Source: Vibrio sp. B1FLJ16 (GTDB lineage Bacteria > Pseudomonadota > Gammaproteobacteria > Enterobacterales > Vibrionaceae). Taken from it: a DNA stretch of 64,000 nt. Positions 54,570 to 64,000 of the stretch are shown in pieces. Position 1 is the stretch's first letter. Every line of letters starts with the position of its first letter. The stretch covers positions 2,976,001-3,040,000 of the forward strand of contig NZ_HG992749.1 of assembly GCF_905175385.1 (NCBI RefSeq), read 5' to 3'. Made by a program: the position numbers and the translations under genes. Under the pieces are notes generated by a model that searched no databases, was not told the origin of the DNA, and worked only from the letters and a program-made list of their open reading frames with translations.

Positions 54570-54890
54570 ATACAACCCGAAGGAGTTTCGAATTGAAGTT
54601 AAACAACCAAAGTTGCTGTCTCATTATTTGAATGAGCGAGACAGCTTTCGATTTTGCCGGACTCAAATTCCAAGAACACTTGAATGTGTTGTTAGTTGTA
54701 TTCCGTTAGGAATACTTTGAGAACTTTACAAATAATCTTAAAGATTATTTTGTCAGCTTTCCAAATTGTTAAAGAGCTATGTTTCTTCACGAGGAAGTAC
54801 ATTTTCTAAAGACTTTCGGCGTCAAAAATTCCAACCAGTATCAATTGCTTGCTCTGGTTTGGACATTATATTCCAAAAATACTTAGAGAA
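54570..54890 (-). other. 16S-23S spacer, 23S-proximal part, second operon
   Basis: About 320 bases between tRNA-Val and 23S. It repeats the first operon's spacer (10220-10430) almost exactly, apart from a few substitutions (for example TCCGTTAGG for TCCATCAGG), then diverges before tRNA-Val. It holds boxA and the 23S processing stem, and no gene. Confidence 0.8.
54766..54777 (-). promoter_or_regulatory. boxA in the 16S-23S spacer (second operon)
   Basis: GCTCTTTAACAA on the minus strand, same position relative to 23S as in the first operon. Confidence 0.85.
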
Positions 54891-54966
54891 TGGTGGGCGA
54901 TACCGGGCTCGAACCAGTGACCCCCTGCTTGTAAGGCAGGTGCTCTCCCAACTGAGCTAATCGCCC
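54891..54966 (-). tRNA. tRNA-Val (TAC)
   Basis: 76-base cloverleaf on the minus strand: acceptor GGGCGAT / ATCGCCC, anticodon loop CTTACAA (TAC), T arm GGTTCGAGCC, encoded ACCA. Confidence 0.96.
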
Positions 54967-54999
54967 ACATAAGTTTTTTTGATTCTTCGTGGAGAAGAA

Positions 55000-55075
55000 T
55001 GGTGGGTCGTGCAGGATTCGAACCTGCGACCAATTGATTAAAAGTCAACTGCTCTACCAACTGAGCTAACGACCC
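55000..55075 (-). tRNA. tRNA-Lys (TTT)
   Basis: 76-base cloverleaf on the minus strand: acceptor GGGTCGT / ACGACCC, anticodon loop CTTTTAA (TTT), T arm GGTTCGAATCC, encoded ACCA. Confidence 0.96.
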
Positions 55076-55077
55076 AA

Positions 55078-55153
55078 TGGTATCCCGTAGGGGAGTCGAA
55101 CCCCTGTTACCGCCGTGAAAGGGCGGTGTCCTAGGCCTCTAGACGAACGGGAC
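55078..55153 (-). tRNA. tRNA-Glu (TTC)
   Basis: 76-base cloverleaf on the minus strand: acceptor GTCCCGT / ACGGGAT, anticodon loop CTTTCAC (TTC), T arm GGTTCGACTCC, encoded ACCA. Two bases from tRNA-Lys. Confidence 0.96.
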
Positions 55154-55243
55154 ACTAAGTGAACATCTTGGGGGATGTTCTATCTCTTAAACTTCATAAA
55201 CCATATCAATCTGTGTGGACACTCATCGTGAGTAATCATCGTA

Positions 55244-56801
<1,558 letters not shown>

Positions 56802-57007
56802 AAGATTTTGTTCGGCTCAATGAATACTGACTTCAAAACTACAAAAGTAATTTTAAAGCTATTATCGTTCCAACAGAACGATAATGAATTGACTGTGCTG
56901 AATCCGAAGATTCAATGGTCACTTCGTATCATTGAAACCTAATTTGAAACCGAAGTTTCGAATTGGATTATCATCAACGAGTGCCCACACAGATTGATAG
57001 GTCTATA

Positions 57008-57019
57008 TTGTTAAAGAGC
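57008..57019 (-). promoter_or_regulatory. boxA in the 16S leader (second operon)
   Basis: GCTCTTTAACAA on the minus strand, identical to the other three copies. Confidence 0.85.
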
Positions 57020-57052
57020 TTTCCTGCTGAGCTTTGCTCAAACAGGACGGCC

Positions 57053-57080
57053 ATTTTAGCGAGATAAAGTTTAGTGTCAA
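57053..57080 (-). promoter_or_regulatory. rRNA promoter P2, second operon
   Basis: Minus strand TTGACA, 16-base spacer, TAAAAT. Preceded by the same GTG motif and T/A-rich stretch as in the first operon. Confidence 0.78.
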
Positions 57081-57180
57081 ACACTTTTTTCAAACTTTCT
57101 TTCAGCGTTTCCGCTTAGCTAATTTGGCTTGCTAACTCAGCTTCATCTCTTTCGAAGCGTTGCCGTGTCAGCGAGGTGGC

Positions 57181-57208
57181 ATTATAGGGATTGCGATCAC
57201 ATTGGCAA
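57181..57208 (-). promoter_or_regulatory. rRNA promoter P1, second operon
   Basis: Minus strand TTGCCA, 16-base spacer, TATAAT, GCCACC discriminator. An A/T-rich block follows upstream (57211-57240), a possible UP element. Confidence 0.78.
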
Positions 57209-57328
57209 CCCCTTTTTTAAGTTTTTTTTGATTTTTCTATCGTTTGGGTGTTTTTTATTCTAAAAGGCAAGTTTTCACTACTCTTCTATCAAGACATCCT
57301 CTTCAATCGCCCCTAATAAGGAGAAAAA

Positions 57329-57877
57329 ATGAGTTCAATAAGAAGTTATAAAGGCATCCAACCGCAACTTGGCGAGCGAGTTTACGTCGATTCAACGTCT
57401 GTTTTAGTTGGAGACATTATCATCGGGGACGATTCTAGCATTTGGCCTTTAGTTGCAGCGCGCGGGGATGTTAATCATATCCACATCGGAAAGCGCACAA
57501 ATATCCAGGATGGCAGCGTTTTACACGTTACACATAAGAATCAAGAAAATCCTAATGGCTACCCATTGGTTATTGGTAATGATGTCACTATTGGACATAA
57601 GGTAATGCTGCATGGTTGTGAGATTCACGATCGAGTATTGGTAGGGATGGGAGCAATTGTTCTCGACGGTGTGGTAATTCAGTCAGAAGTAATGATTGGC
57701 GCTGGTAGTTTGGTGCCACCAGGAAAAGTATTGGAAAGTGGTTACCTCTATGTAGGCAGCCCGGTTAAGCAAGCACGCCCTCTGTCAGAGAAAGAGCGCG
57801 CCTTTTTGCAAAAGTCTTCTGATAACTATGTACAGAACAAAAATGACTACTTAAATGAAGTTGAAGTTATTAGTTAA
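57329..57877 (+). CDS. yrdA: Gamma-carbonic-anhydrase-like hexapeptide protein YrdA
   Basis: Left-handed beta-helix trimer of the gamma-class carbonic anhydrase family. 182 residues. Hexapeptide repeats carry the three zinc histidines: RGDVNHIHIG, GSVLHVTH and IGHKVMLHGCEIHD. VGMGAIVLDGVVI and YVGSPVKQARPL are typical of YrdA/PaaY. Enzymatic activity of YrdA is uncertain. AAGGAG lies 7 bases before the ATG. It converges on yrdB with a 16-base gap. Confidence 0.93.
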   Translation: MSSIRSYKGIQPQLGERVYVDSTSVLVGDIIIGDDSSIWPLVAARGDVNHIHIGKRTNIQDGSVLHVTHKNQENPNGYPLVIGNDVTIGHKVMLHGCEIHDRVLVGMGAIVLDGVVIQSEVMIGAGSLVPPGKVLESGYLYVGSPVKQARPLSEKERAFLQKSSDNYVQNKNDYLNEVEVIS

Positions 57878-57893
57878 TTGTTCGTTATTCTAC

Positions 57894-58157
57894 TTATTCA
57901 ATAACAATGTGGCCTTCTTCATCGAAGGCTTCATCTTCTATCAGTTCTTCAGCAATTTCTTCTAGATCAAACCGGCAGGCGACAAACACTTCTACTGCTT
58001 GTTGCTCGCTTTTAATATCCGAACCACTGATTTTGACTAACTTCTGTTTTGTTACGTAGCATTCTATCAGAGCTCCCGACTGCTGCGCAGGAAAGCGTAC
58101 CGATTGCGAAGGCTCGTCCCACGACTGCATGTCAGGAAATAAAATAGATTGATTCAT
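57894..58157 (-). CDS. yrdB: YrdB, DUF1488 protein
   Basis: 87-residue acidic cytoplasmic protein of unknown function (MNQSILFPDMQSWDE...). Its C-terminal half is very Glu-rich (FDLEEIAEELIEDEAFDEEG). DUF1488 proteins follow aroE in E. coli and Vibrio, as here with only 3 bases between. No catalytic motif is visible. Confidence 0.85.
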   Translation of the reverse strand: MNQSILFPDMQSWDEPSQSVRFPAQQSGALIECYVTKQKLVKISGSDIKSEQQAVEVFVACRFDLEEIAEELIEDEAFDEEGHIVIE

Positions 58158-58160
58158 CGG

Positions 58161-58994
58161 TTACTGACCTTCAAGGTTTTTTCTTAATTCACGTAAGATC
58201 TGTTTGGCGCCAGGACGCAAGCCACGCCACAACATAAAACTTTCAGATGCCTGGCTGACCAACATTCCTAAACCATCATAAGCTTGAGCAGCGCCATGCT
58301 CCTTAGCCCAATGGTTAAACTTAGTATCGCCACTTCCATACATCATGTCATAGCTGACACTATCAGGCGCGAAAATAGCTGGCGATATTTCAGGAAGATC
58401 ACCACTCAGCGACGCGGAAGTAGAGTTGATAATGACGTCATATTCTTCATTAATGGCGCTCATCTCTTTCGCTGTCACCGCTCCATACGCAGCGAACAGC
58501 TCCGCCAACTCTTCTGCTTTGGAAAAAGTTCTATTGGTGACCGTCAGAGTAACGGGCTTTTGCTCAAGTAACGGAAGAATTACACCACGAGAAGCACCAC
58601 CAGCACCTATGATAAGGATACGGGCACCTTCTAAAGCCACTTGATGCTGGAGCAAGTCTTGTACCAAGCCAGCCCCGTCCGTGTTGTCACCTATGATCTC
58701 ACCGTCATCAAGTTTTTTTAGCGTATTCACGGCACCAGCCAATTGCGCGCGTTCAGTCAAACGACTGGCAAATTGATAAGCCTCTTCTTTGAAAGGTAAG
58801 GTCACGTTACATCCTTTGCCACCTTCAGCAAAAAACATGGTCACCGCCTCGATAAACCCACCAACTGGCGCACATTCAGCCGTATAAGTCAGTGACTGAT
58901 TAGTTTGGCGAGCAAAGAGTGTATGGATAAATGGCGACTTACTATGCCCGATAGGATTACCAAACACGGCGTAGCGATCAATTTGCTGAGTCAT
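58161..58994 (-). CDS. aroE: Shikimate dehydrogenase
   Basis: NADPH-dependent reduction of 3-dehydroshikimate in aromatic amino-acid synthesis. 277 residues. Substrate site [12 protein letters not shown] and [10 protein letters not shown] (catalytic Lys), [10 protein letters not shown] (catalytic Asp), nucleotide fold [14 protein letters not shown] and [10 protein letters not shown], and [15 protein letters not shown] at the C-terminus. A terminator separates it from hemF upstream; yrdB follows directly. Confidence 0.96.
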   Translation of the reverse strand: MTQQIDRYAVFGNPIGHSKSPFIHTLFARQTNQSLTYTAECAPVGGFIEAVTMFFAEGGKGCNVTLPFKEEAYQFASRLTERAQLAGAVNTLKKLDDGEIIGDNTDGAGLVQDLLQHQVALEGARILIIGAGGASRGVILPLLEQKPVTLTVTNRTFSKAEELAELFAAYGAVTAKEMSAINEEYDVIINSTSASLSGDLPEISPAIFAPDSVSYDMMYGSGDTKFNHWAKEHGAAQAYDGLGMLVSQASESFMLWRGLRPGAKQILRELRKNLEGQ

Positions 58995-59027
58995 TTCCTT
59001 ACCTTTATTCCTTACCTAAATACAGAG

Positions 59028-59059
59028 AAAAACAGGGCCATCTGATTAAAGATGACCCT
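59028..59059 (-). terminator. Terminator of tsaC-hemF
   Basis: Minus strand AGGGTCATC, eight-base loop, GATGGCCCT, then GTTTTTC. Nine pairs with one G-T. It is between hemF and aroE. Confidence 0.75.
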
Positions 59060-59096
59060 ATCACTATCTATCTATATAGAAAAGGAGATTCAGCGC

Positions 59097-60017
<921 letters not shown>

Positions 60018-60061
60018 TTATTACCTATTATCCGATAACTATTGATAACTAACTGGCAGGG

Positions 60062-60619
60062 TTAGCCCTGTCTTAATATTTGCGAGGTTTTAGCGTCACG
60101 AATCTCACTTGGTTTATCACGGCCACTGGTTTCACCACGAAGAATCGCCACCAGTTTGTCTCCTAACTGCAGCTCAACTTCTTCTGTCGTCATGCACGGC
60201 GGTAAGCCAGAAAGATTTGCGCTGGTAGAGGTTAACGGCTTTCCGAATGCATTACACATTTTTTGCACCAAAGGATGATCAGTCACACGAACAGCAATTG
60301 AATCAAACTGCCCTGAAACCCAATTAGATACTTTATCGCTCGCAGGCATGATCCAAGTGTACGGACCCGGCCAGGTTGCATGAACTTTATCTAGTTGCTC
60401 CTGAGTAAGTTGAGATTCATCAATATAAGGCAATAACTGCTCATAACTGGCCGCAATCAGAATAAGCCCCTTCTCTACTGGACGTTGTTTCAGTTCCAGC
60501 AGTTTTTGGATGGCTTCTGGGTTGTCCGGATCGCACCCGACACCAAAAACGCCCTCTGTCGGATAGGCAATTACTTCGCCTTGCTGTAGTGCGCTCAGCA
60601 CCTGTTCAAAGTTATCCAC
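60062..60619 (-). CDS. tsaC: Threonylcarbamoyl-AMP synthase
   Basis: Makes threonylcarbamoyl-AMP from threonine, bicarbonate and ATP for the t6A modification of ANN-decoding tRNAs. 185 residues, the short YrdC form. [48 protein letters not shown] and TSTSANLSG are conserved. Divergent from purE. The dprA-smg-(zinc ribbon)-tsaC-aroE order is conserved in gamma-proteobacteria, but here purEK is inserted between. Confidence 0.95.
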   Translation of the reverse strand: MDNFEQVLSALQQGEVIAYPTEGVFGVGCDPDNPEAIQKLLELKQRPVEKGLILIAASYEQLLPYIDESQLTQEQLDKVHATWPGPYTWIMPASDKVSNWVSGQFDSIAVRVTDHPLVQKMCNAFGKPLTSTSANLSGLPPCMTTEEVELQLGDKLVAILRGETSGRDKPSEIRDAKTSQILRQG

Positions 60620-60732
60620 CGATTACTTCCTGATAGTCTGATTATTATGTTATGCCGCTAAGTGTACAAAGATTCATTCTCAGAGACTAAAGCTATTTTT
60701 TTATAAAATGTATCAATAACATTTACCGAGCC

Positions 60733-60748
60733 ACGCAAACGTTTGCTT
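60733..60748. promoter_or_regulatory. PurR operator upstream of purEK
   Basis: ACGCAAACGTTTGCTT matches the PurR consensus ACGCAAACGTTTGCGT at 14-15 positions. It overlaps the -35 of the promoter below, so PurR with a purine corepressor should block it. Confidence 0.85.
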
Positions 60749-60770
60749 GAGACAAAAATCCCCGTATAAT
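60743..60770 (+). promoter_or_regulatory. purEK promoter
   Basis: TTGCTT (60743-60748), 16-base spacer, TATAAT (60765-60770). The -35 is inside the PurR box. Confidence 0.7.
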
Positions 60771-60820
60771 GCGCACAAATTTATCAGCTCACCTAATTTT
60801 GCAGCTTGAAGGAGTTTGAG

Positions 60821-61306
60821 ATGAAAGTCGGTATCATCATGGGTTCTAAATCAGATTGGCCAACCATGAAATTAGCAGCAGACATGCTGGATCAGTTTGG
60901 TGTGTCTTACGAAACAAAAGTGGTGTCAGCTCACCGTACTCCTCAGCTGTTAGCCGATTACGCAAGCAGTGCAAAAGAACGTGGTATCAAAGTGATCATC
61001 GCTGGTGCGGGCGGCGCGGCTCACCTTCCAGGCATGGCAGCGGCATTCACCAGTGTGCCAGTACTCGGCGTTCCGGTTCAGTCTCGTGCACTGAAAGGCA
61101 TGGACTCTCTGCTGTCTATCGTACAAATGCCAAAAGGTATCGCAGTCGGTACGTTGGCAATTGGCGAAGCGGGCGCAGCTAACGCAGGCATCCTGGCAGC
61201 ACAGATTCTGGGTACTCATGATGAAAGCATCATGGCCAAAGTCGAAGCGTTCCGTAATGAACAGACAGAAACCGTACTGGCGAACCCAAACCCAGCTGAG
61301 GATTAA
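60821..61306 (+). CDS. purE: N5-carboxyaminoimidazole ribonucleotide mutase
   Basis: Second step of the two-step CAIR synthesis in purine biosynthesis. 161 residues from [23 protein letters not shown] and [11 protein letters not shown] form the active site. GGAG lies 6-7 bases before ATG 60821; the TTG-type start at 60806 covers that ribosome site and is rejected. purK follows four bases after the stop. Confidence 0.97.
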   Translation: MKVGIIMGSKSDWPTMKLAADMLDQFGVSYETKVVSAHRTPQLLADYASSAKERGIKVIIAGAGGAAHLPGMAAAFTSVPVLGVPVQSRALKGMDSLLSIVQMPKGIAVGTLAIGEAGAANAGILAAQILGTHDESIMAKVEAFRNEQTETVLANPNPAED

Positions 61307-61310
61307 TCGG

Positions 61311-62444
61311 ATGCATGTACTGGTTCTCGGAGCAGGTCAGCTGGCTCGTATGATGTCTCTGGCTGGTGCGCCACTGAATATTCAAATCTCGGCTTACGAT
61401 GTCGGTAGCGGTAACGTTGTCCATCCTCTTACTCAACACGTGCTTGGACATGGTCTAGAAAATGCCATTGAACAAGTCGATGTTATTACAGCAGAATTCG
61501 AGCATATTCCTCACGATGTACTCGACATCTGTGAAAAAAGCGGAAAGTTCCTTCCTAGTACCGAAGCCATCAAGGCTGGCGGTGACCGACGTCTTGAAAA
61601 AGCATTATTAGATAATGCTGGTGTACGTAACGCAAAGTACTACGTAATTGAAACACGGGAAGATTTTGAACGTGCCATTGAACACGTCGGCATGCCAATG
61701 GTGCTGAAAAGCGCTTTAGGCGGCTACGACGGGAAAGGACAATGGCGCTTGAAAGAAGCTTCTCAGGTAGACGCTATCTGGATGGAAATGGCCGAGTGCA
61801 TCGCAACAACACCAACTCAAGCGATTGTAGCTGAGGAGTTTGTGCCATTTAACCGTGAAGTATCGTTAGTCGGCGCCCGCGGCAAAGATGGCAGTGTTGA
61901 AGTTTATCCGCTGGCAGAAAACGTGCACACCAATGGTGTGTTGAGCCTGTCGACAGCCATTGATGCACCAGAGCTGCAAGATCAAGCCAAGCAAATGTTC
62001 ACCGCAGTTGCAGACAGCCTGGAGTACGTTGGCGTATTAGCTCTCGAGTTCTTTGATGTCGATGGTGCTTTGTTGGTTAATGAGATTGCTCCACGGGTAC
62101 ACAACTCAGGTCACTGGACACAACAAGGTGCGGAAACTTGCCAGTTTGAAAACCATCTGCGCGCAGTGTGCAGCTTGCCACTAGGCAGCACCAAACTGAT
62201 TCGCGAAACCTCGATGGTAAACATTCTTGGAGAAGATACGCTCCCAGAAGCACTGCTGGCGATGGATGGTTGCCATATCCACTGGTACGGTAAAGAGAAA
62301 CGCGCTGGGCGCAAAATGGGTCACATCAATGTATGTGGTGACTACCCGGGAGAACTGCAACGCAGAGTTTGTGCATTAGCAGAAGTGTTGAATCCTGTTG
62401 CTTTTCCTGCTGTGCATGAGTTTGCCAAACAATCACAGGCTTAG
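61311..62444 (+). CDS. purK: N5-carboxyaminoimidazole ribonucleotide synthase
   Basis: ATP-grasp enzyme that carboxylates AIR to N5-CAIR. 377 residues from [22 protein letters not shown]-grasp core includes [55 protein letters not shown]. The longer ORF to 61161 lies inside purE in another frame and is not real. Last gene of purEK. Confidence 0.97.
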   Translation: MHVLVLGAGQLARMMSLAGAPLNIQISAYDVGSGNVVHPLTQHVLGHGLENAIEQVDVITAEFEHIPHDVLDICEKSGKFLPSTEAIKAGGDRRLEKALLDNAGVRNAKYYVIETREDFERAIEHVGMPMVLKSALGGYDGKGQWRLKEASQVDAIWMEMAECIATTPTQAIVAEEFVPFNREVSLVGARGKDGSVEVYPLAENVHTNGVLSLSTAIDAPELQDQAKQMFTAVADSLEYVGVLALEFFDVDGALLVNEIAPRVHNSGHWTQQGAETCQFENHLRAVCSLPLGSTKLIRETSMVNILGEDTLPEALLAMDGCHIHWYGKEKRAGRKMGHINVCGDYPGELQRRVCALAEVLNPVAFPAVHEFAKQSQA

Positions 62445-62468
62445 CATCCACATCCAGCTCAAGACAAA

Positions 62469-62503
62469 TAAAAATGGTCGCACTTCAAATGCGACCATTT
62501 TTA
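62469..62503. terminator. Bidirectional terminator between purK and the zinc-ribbon gene
   Basis: AAAAATGGTCGCA, short loop, TGCGACCATTTTT. A and T runs on both sides, between convergent genes. Confidence 0.88.
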
Positions 62504-62518
62504 TTTCTATTCGATTCA

Positions 62519-63088
62519 TTAGCCTTGCTGAGTATGCTGACACTTGCGGTTTGCACATTGCAACTTGATACCACTGGCGAGTTTCTTCTCAACCAGCAAA
62601 GTAAACCCACACTCTTCACACTGGCCTTTGACCGGAGGTAGGTTCACGGCAAACTTACACTTTGGGTAATTATCACAGGCATAAAATGTTTTACCGAAGC
62701 GCGTCTTTCGTTCAACTAAATGACCTTTGCCACAATCGGGGCAAGCATACTGCTCCTGAGACTGCTTTTCTGGTTCAGGCTGATTAATCGACTCAATATG
62801 ATGGCAAGCAGGGTAATTACTGCACCCGACAAACATGCCGTAACGCCCCTGACGCAGAACCAGCTCATTCGCGCAATCAGGACACGGTACACCGAGCTCT
62901 TTTACGATGTGACCATCATTACTGTGCAACGCTTTGATATAGTCACAACTTGGATAGTGATTGCAACCGAGAAACGGGCCGTGTTTACCGTGCTTGAGGG
63001 TTAGCTCACCGCCGCATTTTGGACAAGGCTCATGAACCAGAGCGTGCTCATGCGCAGAGAAAAGGGTGTTGTCGATTTTACTACTCAT
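62519..63088 (-). CDS. yrdD: Topoisomerase-type C4 zinc-ribbon protein (YrdD-like)
   Basis: 189-residue cytoplasmic protein made of four zinc ribbons like those at the C-terminus of topoisomerase I: CPKCGGELTLKHGKHGPFLGC, CPDCANELVLRQGRYGMFVGC, CPDCGKGHLVERKTRFGKT and a last CEECGFTLLVEKKL...CANRKC (each motif truncated here). No topoisomerase catalytic domain is present, so it may bind single-stranded DNA or RNA. YrdD lies at the same place in E. coli (smg-yrdD-tsaC). It is downstream of smg. Confidence 0.9.
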   Translation of the reverse strand: MSSKIDNTLFSAHEHALVHEPCPKCGGELTLKHGKHGPFLGCNHYPSCDYIKALHSNDGHIVKELGVPCPDCANELVLRQGRYGMFVGCSNYPACHHIESINQPEPEKQSQEQYACPDCGKGHLVERKTRFGKTFYACDNYPKCKFAVNLPPVKGQCEECGFTLLVEKKLASGIKLQCANRKCQHTQQG

Positions 63089-63166
63089 AGTTACCGCTTA
63101 ATTGAAGGCATGCAAAATAGACAAGCTCCGTTAGTATGATTGAACCAGAACTTGTCTAGATTGAAC

Positions 63167-63646
63167 TTAGTGAAGAATCCCCTGCTCCTTGGTATATAAC
63201 AGCTCTTCCATCAGCGTATAAGCATTTTCATTACCCGGTACATTAAACAGCACCATCAGAATGATCCATTTCAGATCATCAAGTTCAAACTCGCTTGTTT
63301 CCAGCCCCATCACGCGGTCAATGACCATTTCACGCGTTTCTGTCGTCAACACATTGATTTGCTCAAGGAATAACAAAAAGCCCCGGCTTTCTATATCCAG
63401 ACGCTGCATCTCTTTTGCAGTGTAAATACGAGTCGATGACGATGCGATACACGCCGATATGGCTGAAGATGTATCACTTTGCTGCAGTGCGGCAAGCTCT
63501 TCTAACCAGACAAGGGCTTTGTAGATATCTTTTTGCTGGAAGCCTGCACGGAGCAGCTCATCTTCCAACTCGTCTTGTTCGACCTGTAACTCTGCATCGC
63601 TATGGATGTAGGTTTCGAATAGATACATCAGTATATCCATCATCAT
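63167..63646 (-). CDS. smg: Smg, DUF494 family protein
   Basis: 159-residue acidic cytoplasmic protein, conserved next to dprA but of unknown function. [21 protein letters not shown] aligns with E. coli Smg [29 protein letters not shown] precedes a run of three ATG codons, so the exact start is uncertain by one or two residues. It begins two bases after the dprA stop, so translation may be coupled. Confidence 0.92.
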   Translation of the reverse strand: MMMDILMYLFETYIHSDAELQVEQDELEDELLRAGFQQKDIYKALVWLEELAALQQSDTSSAISACIASSSTRIYTAKEMQRLDIESRGFLLFLEQINVLTTETREMVIDRVMGLETSEFELDDLKWIILMVLFNVPGNENAYTLMEELLYTKEQGILH

Positions 63647-63648
63647 AG

Positions 63649-64000
63649 CTAGCCCCTCCCCTTTCGAATATAGCCACCTGAAACTGCAACAACATGCCCT
63701 GAAAGCTCAAGCTCCAAGAGCTGCATCATGACTTCCTGGACAGGTATATTGGTCCTGCTTGCAAGAATATCAACCGGTGTAGCTTCACTTCCTACGTTAG
63801 CTAACAGCTGAGGAAATGGCAATTCTTCTTCTTCATTTAACGCAGAAAATAAATCAAAAGTCTGATTAACAGACCAGTCGAGCAACGACTGTATTTCATC
63901 GAGCACGTCTTTGGTCTTTTCTACGAGACAGGCACCATTACGAATCAAATGATTGCCACCACTGGCATTAGCCGCATTGATAGAGGTAGGCAGAGCAAAC
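63649..64000 (-). CDS. dprA: DNA processing protein DprA, C-terminal end (runs off the right edge)
   Basis: Loads RecA on incoming single-stranded DNA during natural transformation. Only the last ~117 codons are inside the window. The frame continues to the edge and reads [15 protein letters not shown], then [16 protein letters not shown], the end of the Rossmann-like RF domain, followed by a winged-helix C-terminal domain ([35 protein letters not shown]). Vibrio are naturally transformable, which fits. First of the visible dprA-smg-yrdD unit. Confidence 0.9.
   Translation of the reverse strand, partial: FALPTSINAANASGGNHLIRNGACLVEKTKDVLDEIQSLLDWSVNQTFDLFSALNEEEELPFPQLLANVGSEATPVDILASRTNIPVQEVMMQLLELELSGHVVAVSGGYIRKGRG

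Larger units (their letters stand above)
56802..57328 (-). promoter_or_regulatory. rRNA leader and promoter region, second operon
   Basis: The first ~220 bases repeat the first operon's leader with single-base differences. Beyond boxA the sequence is unrelated except for P1/P2 layout. The last ~120 bases must also carry the yrdA promoter on the plus strand. Confidence 0.75.

Noticed and set aside
54766..54960. ORF containing GGRYRARTSDPLLVRQVLSQ
   Set aside because: Antisense translation of tRNA-Val, the same kind of artefact.
61161..61310. Upstream extension of purK into purE
   Set aside because: Reads purE out of frame; [15 protein letters not shown] at 61311 is the normal PurK start.

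Overview
The window looks like a piece of the large chromosome of a Vibrio, on the origin-proximal side. The evidence is the gene content and order (hemCDXY, rho-trxA-rhlB-gppA, thiCEFSGH, dprA-smg-tsaC-hemF-aroE), Vibrio-like rRNA operons, and a cluster of parS centromere sites. Two parS copies match the 16-base consensus TGTTTCACGTGAAACA exactly and two more match 15/16. Both rRNA operons run leftwards. If they are co-directional with replication, the origin lies to the right of the window. Species cannot be fixed from this piece alone.

Layout, left to right. 1-6.4 kb: the 5' part of cyaA (minus, TTG start) diverges from hemCDXY. 6.4-12.7 kb: a probably decayed spacer, then a complete leftward rRNA operon (promoters P1/P2, 16S, tRNA-Ile, tRNA-Ala, 23S, 5S, tRNA-Asp). 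12.8-21.6 kb: ubiD-ferredoxin-fre, a secreted protein of unknown function, rho, trxA, and divergent rhlB-gppA. 21.7-31.3 kb: a fused SDR/Gfo-Idh-MocA sugar enzyme, yhhQ with a candidate preQ1 riboswitch, recQ-DUF3630, rarD, an AraC regulator with a LysE exporter, and ggt. 31.3-36.6 kb: a CsrB-type regulatory RNA with an upstream VarA/UvrY-like box, uvrD, and a bufferin-type RiPP operon (DUF2282 precursor, DUF692/MNIO oxidase, DUF2063 partner) followed by what looks like the last 31 codons of a lost DoxX gene. 36.6-41.3 kb: a TsrA-like small regulator, a Bcr/CflA exporter divergent from a LysR regulator, and an X-Pro aminopeptidase. 41.3-47.9 kb: the thiamin operon thiCEFSGH under a TPP riboswitch. 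47.9-51.4 kb: crcB, a 163-bp palindromic repeat, ilvC and divergent ilvY. 51.4-57.2 kb: a second rRNA operon with tRNA-Glu, -Lys and -Val in the spacer. 57.3-64 kb: yrdA, yrdB-aroE, tsaC-hemF, purEK with a PurR box, a topoisomerase-type zinc-ribbon protein, smg, and the 3' end of dprA.

The most interesting points are these. The bufferin operon has a GTG start codon for its oxidase that lies inside a parS site. UbiD carries a duplicated C-terminal domain. The ThiE protein has an unexplained ~220-residue N-terminal domain, and a parS is written into its codons. The SDR/Gfo-Idh-MocA fusion is unexpected in this housekeeping setting. The two rRNA operons differ inside 16S and 23S almost only by small indels. 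One indel breaks the universal 790 loop of the second 16S, which looks more like a consensus error than biology.
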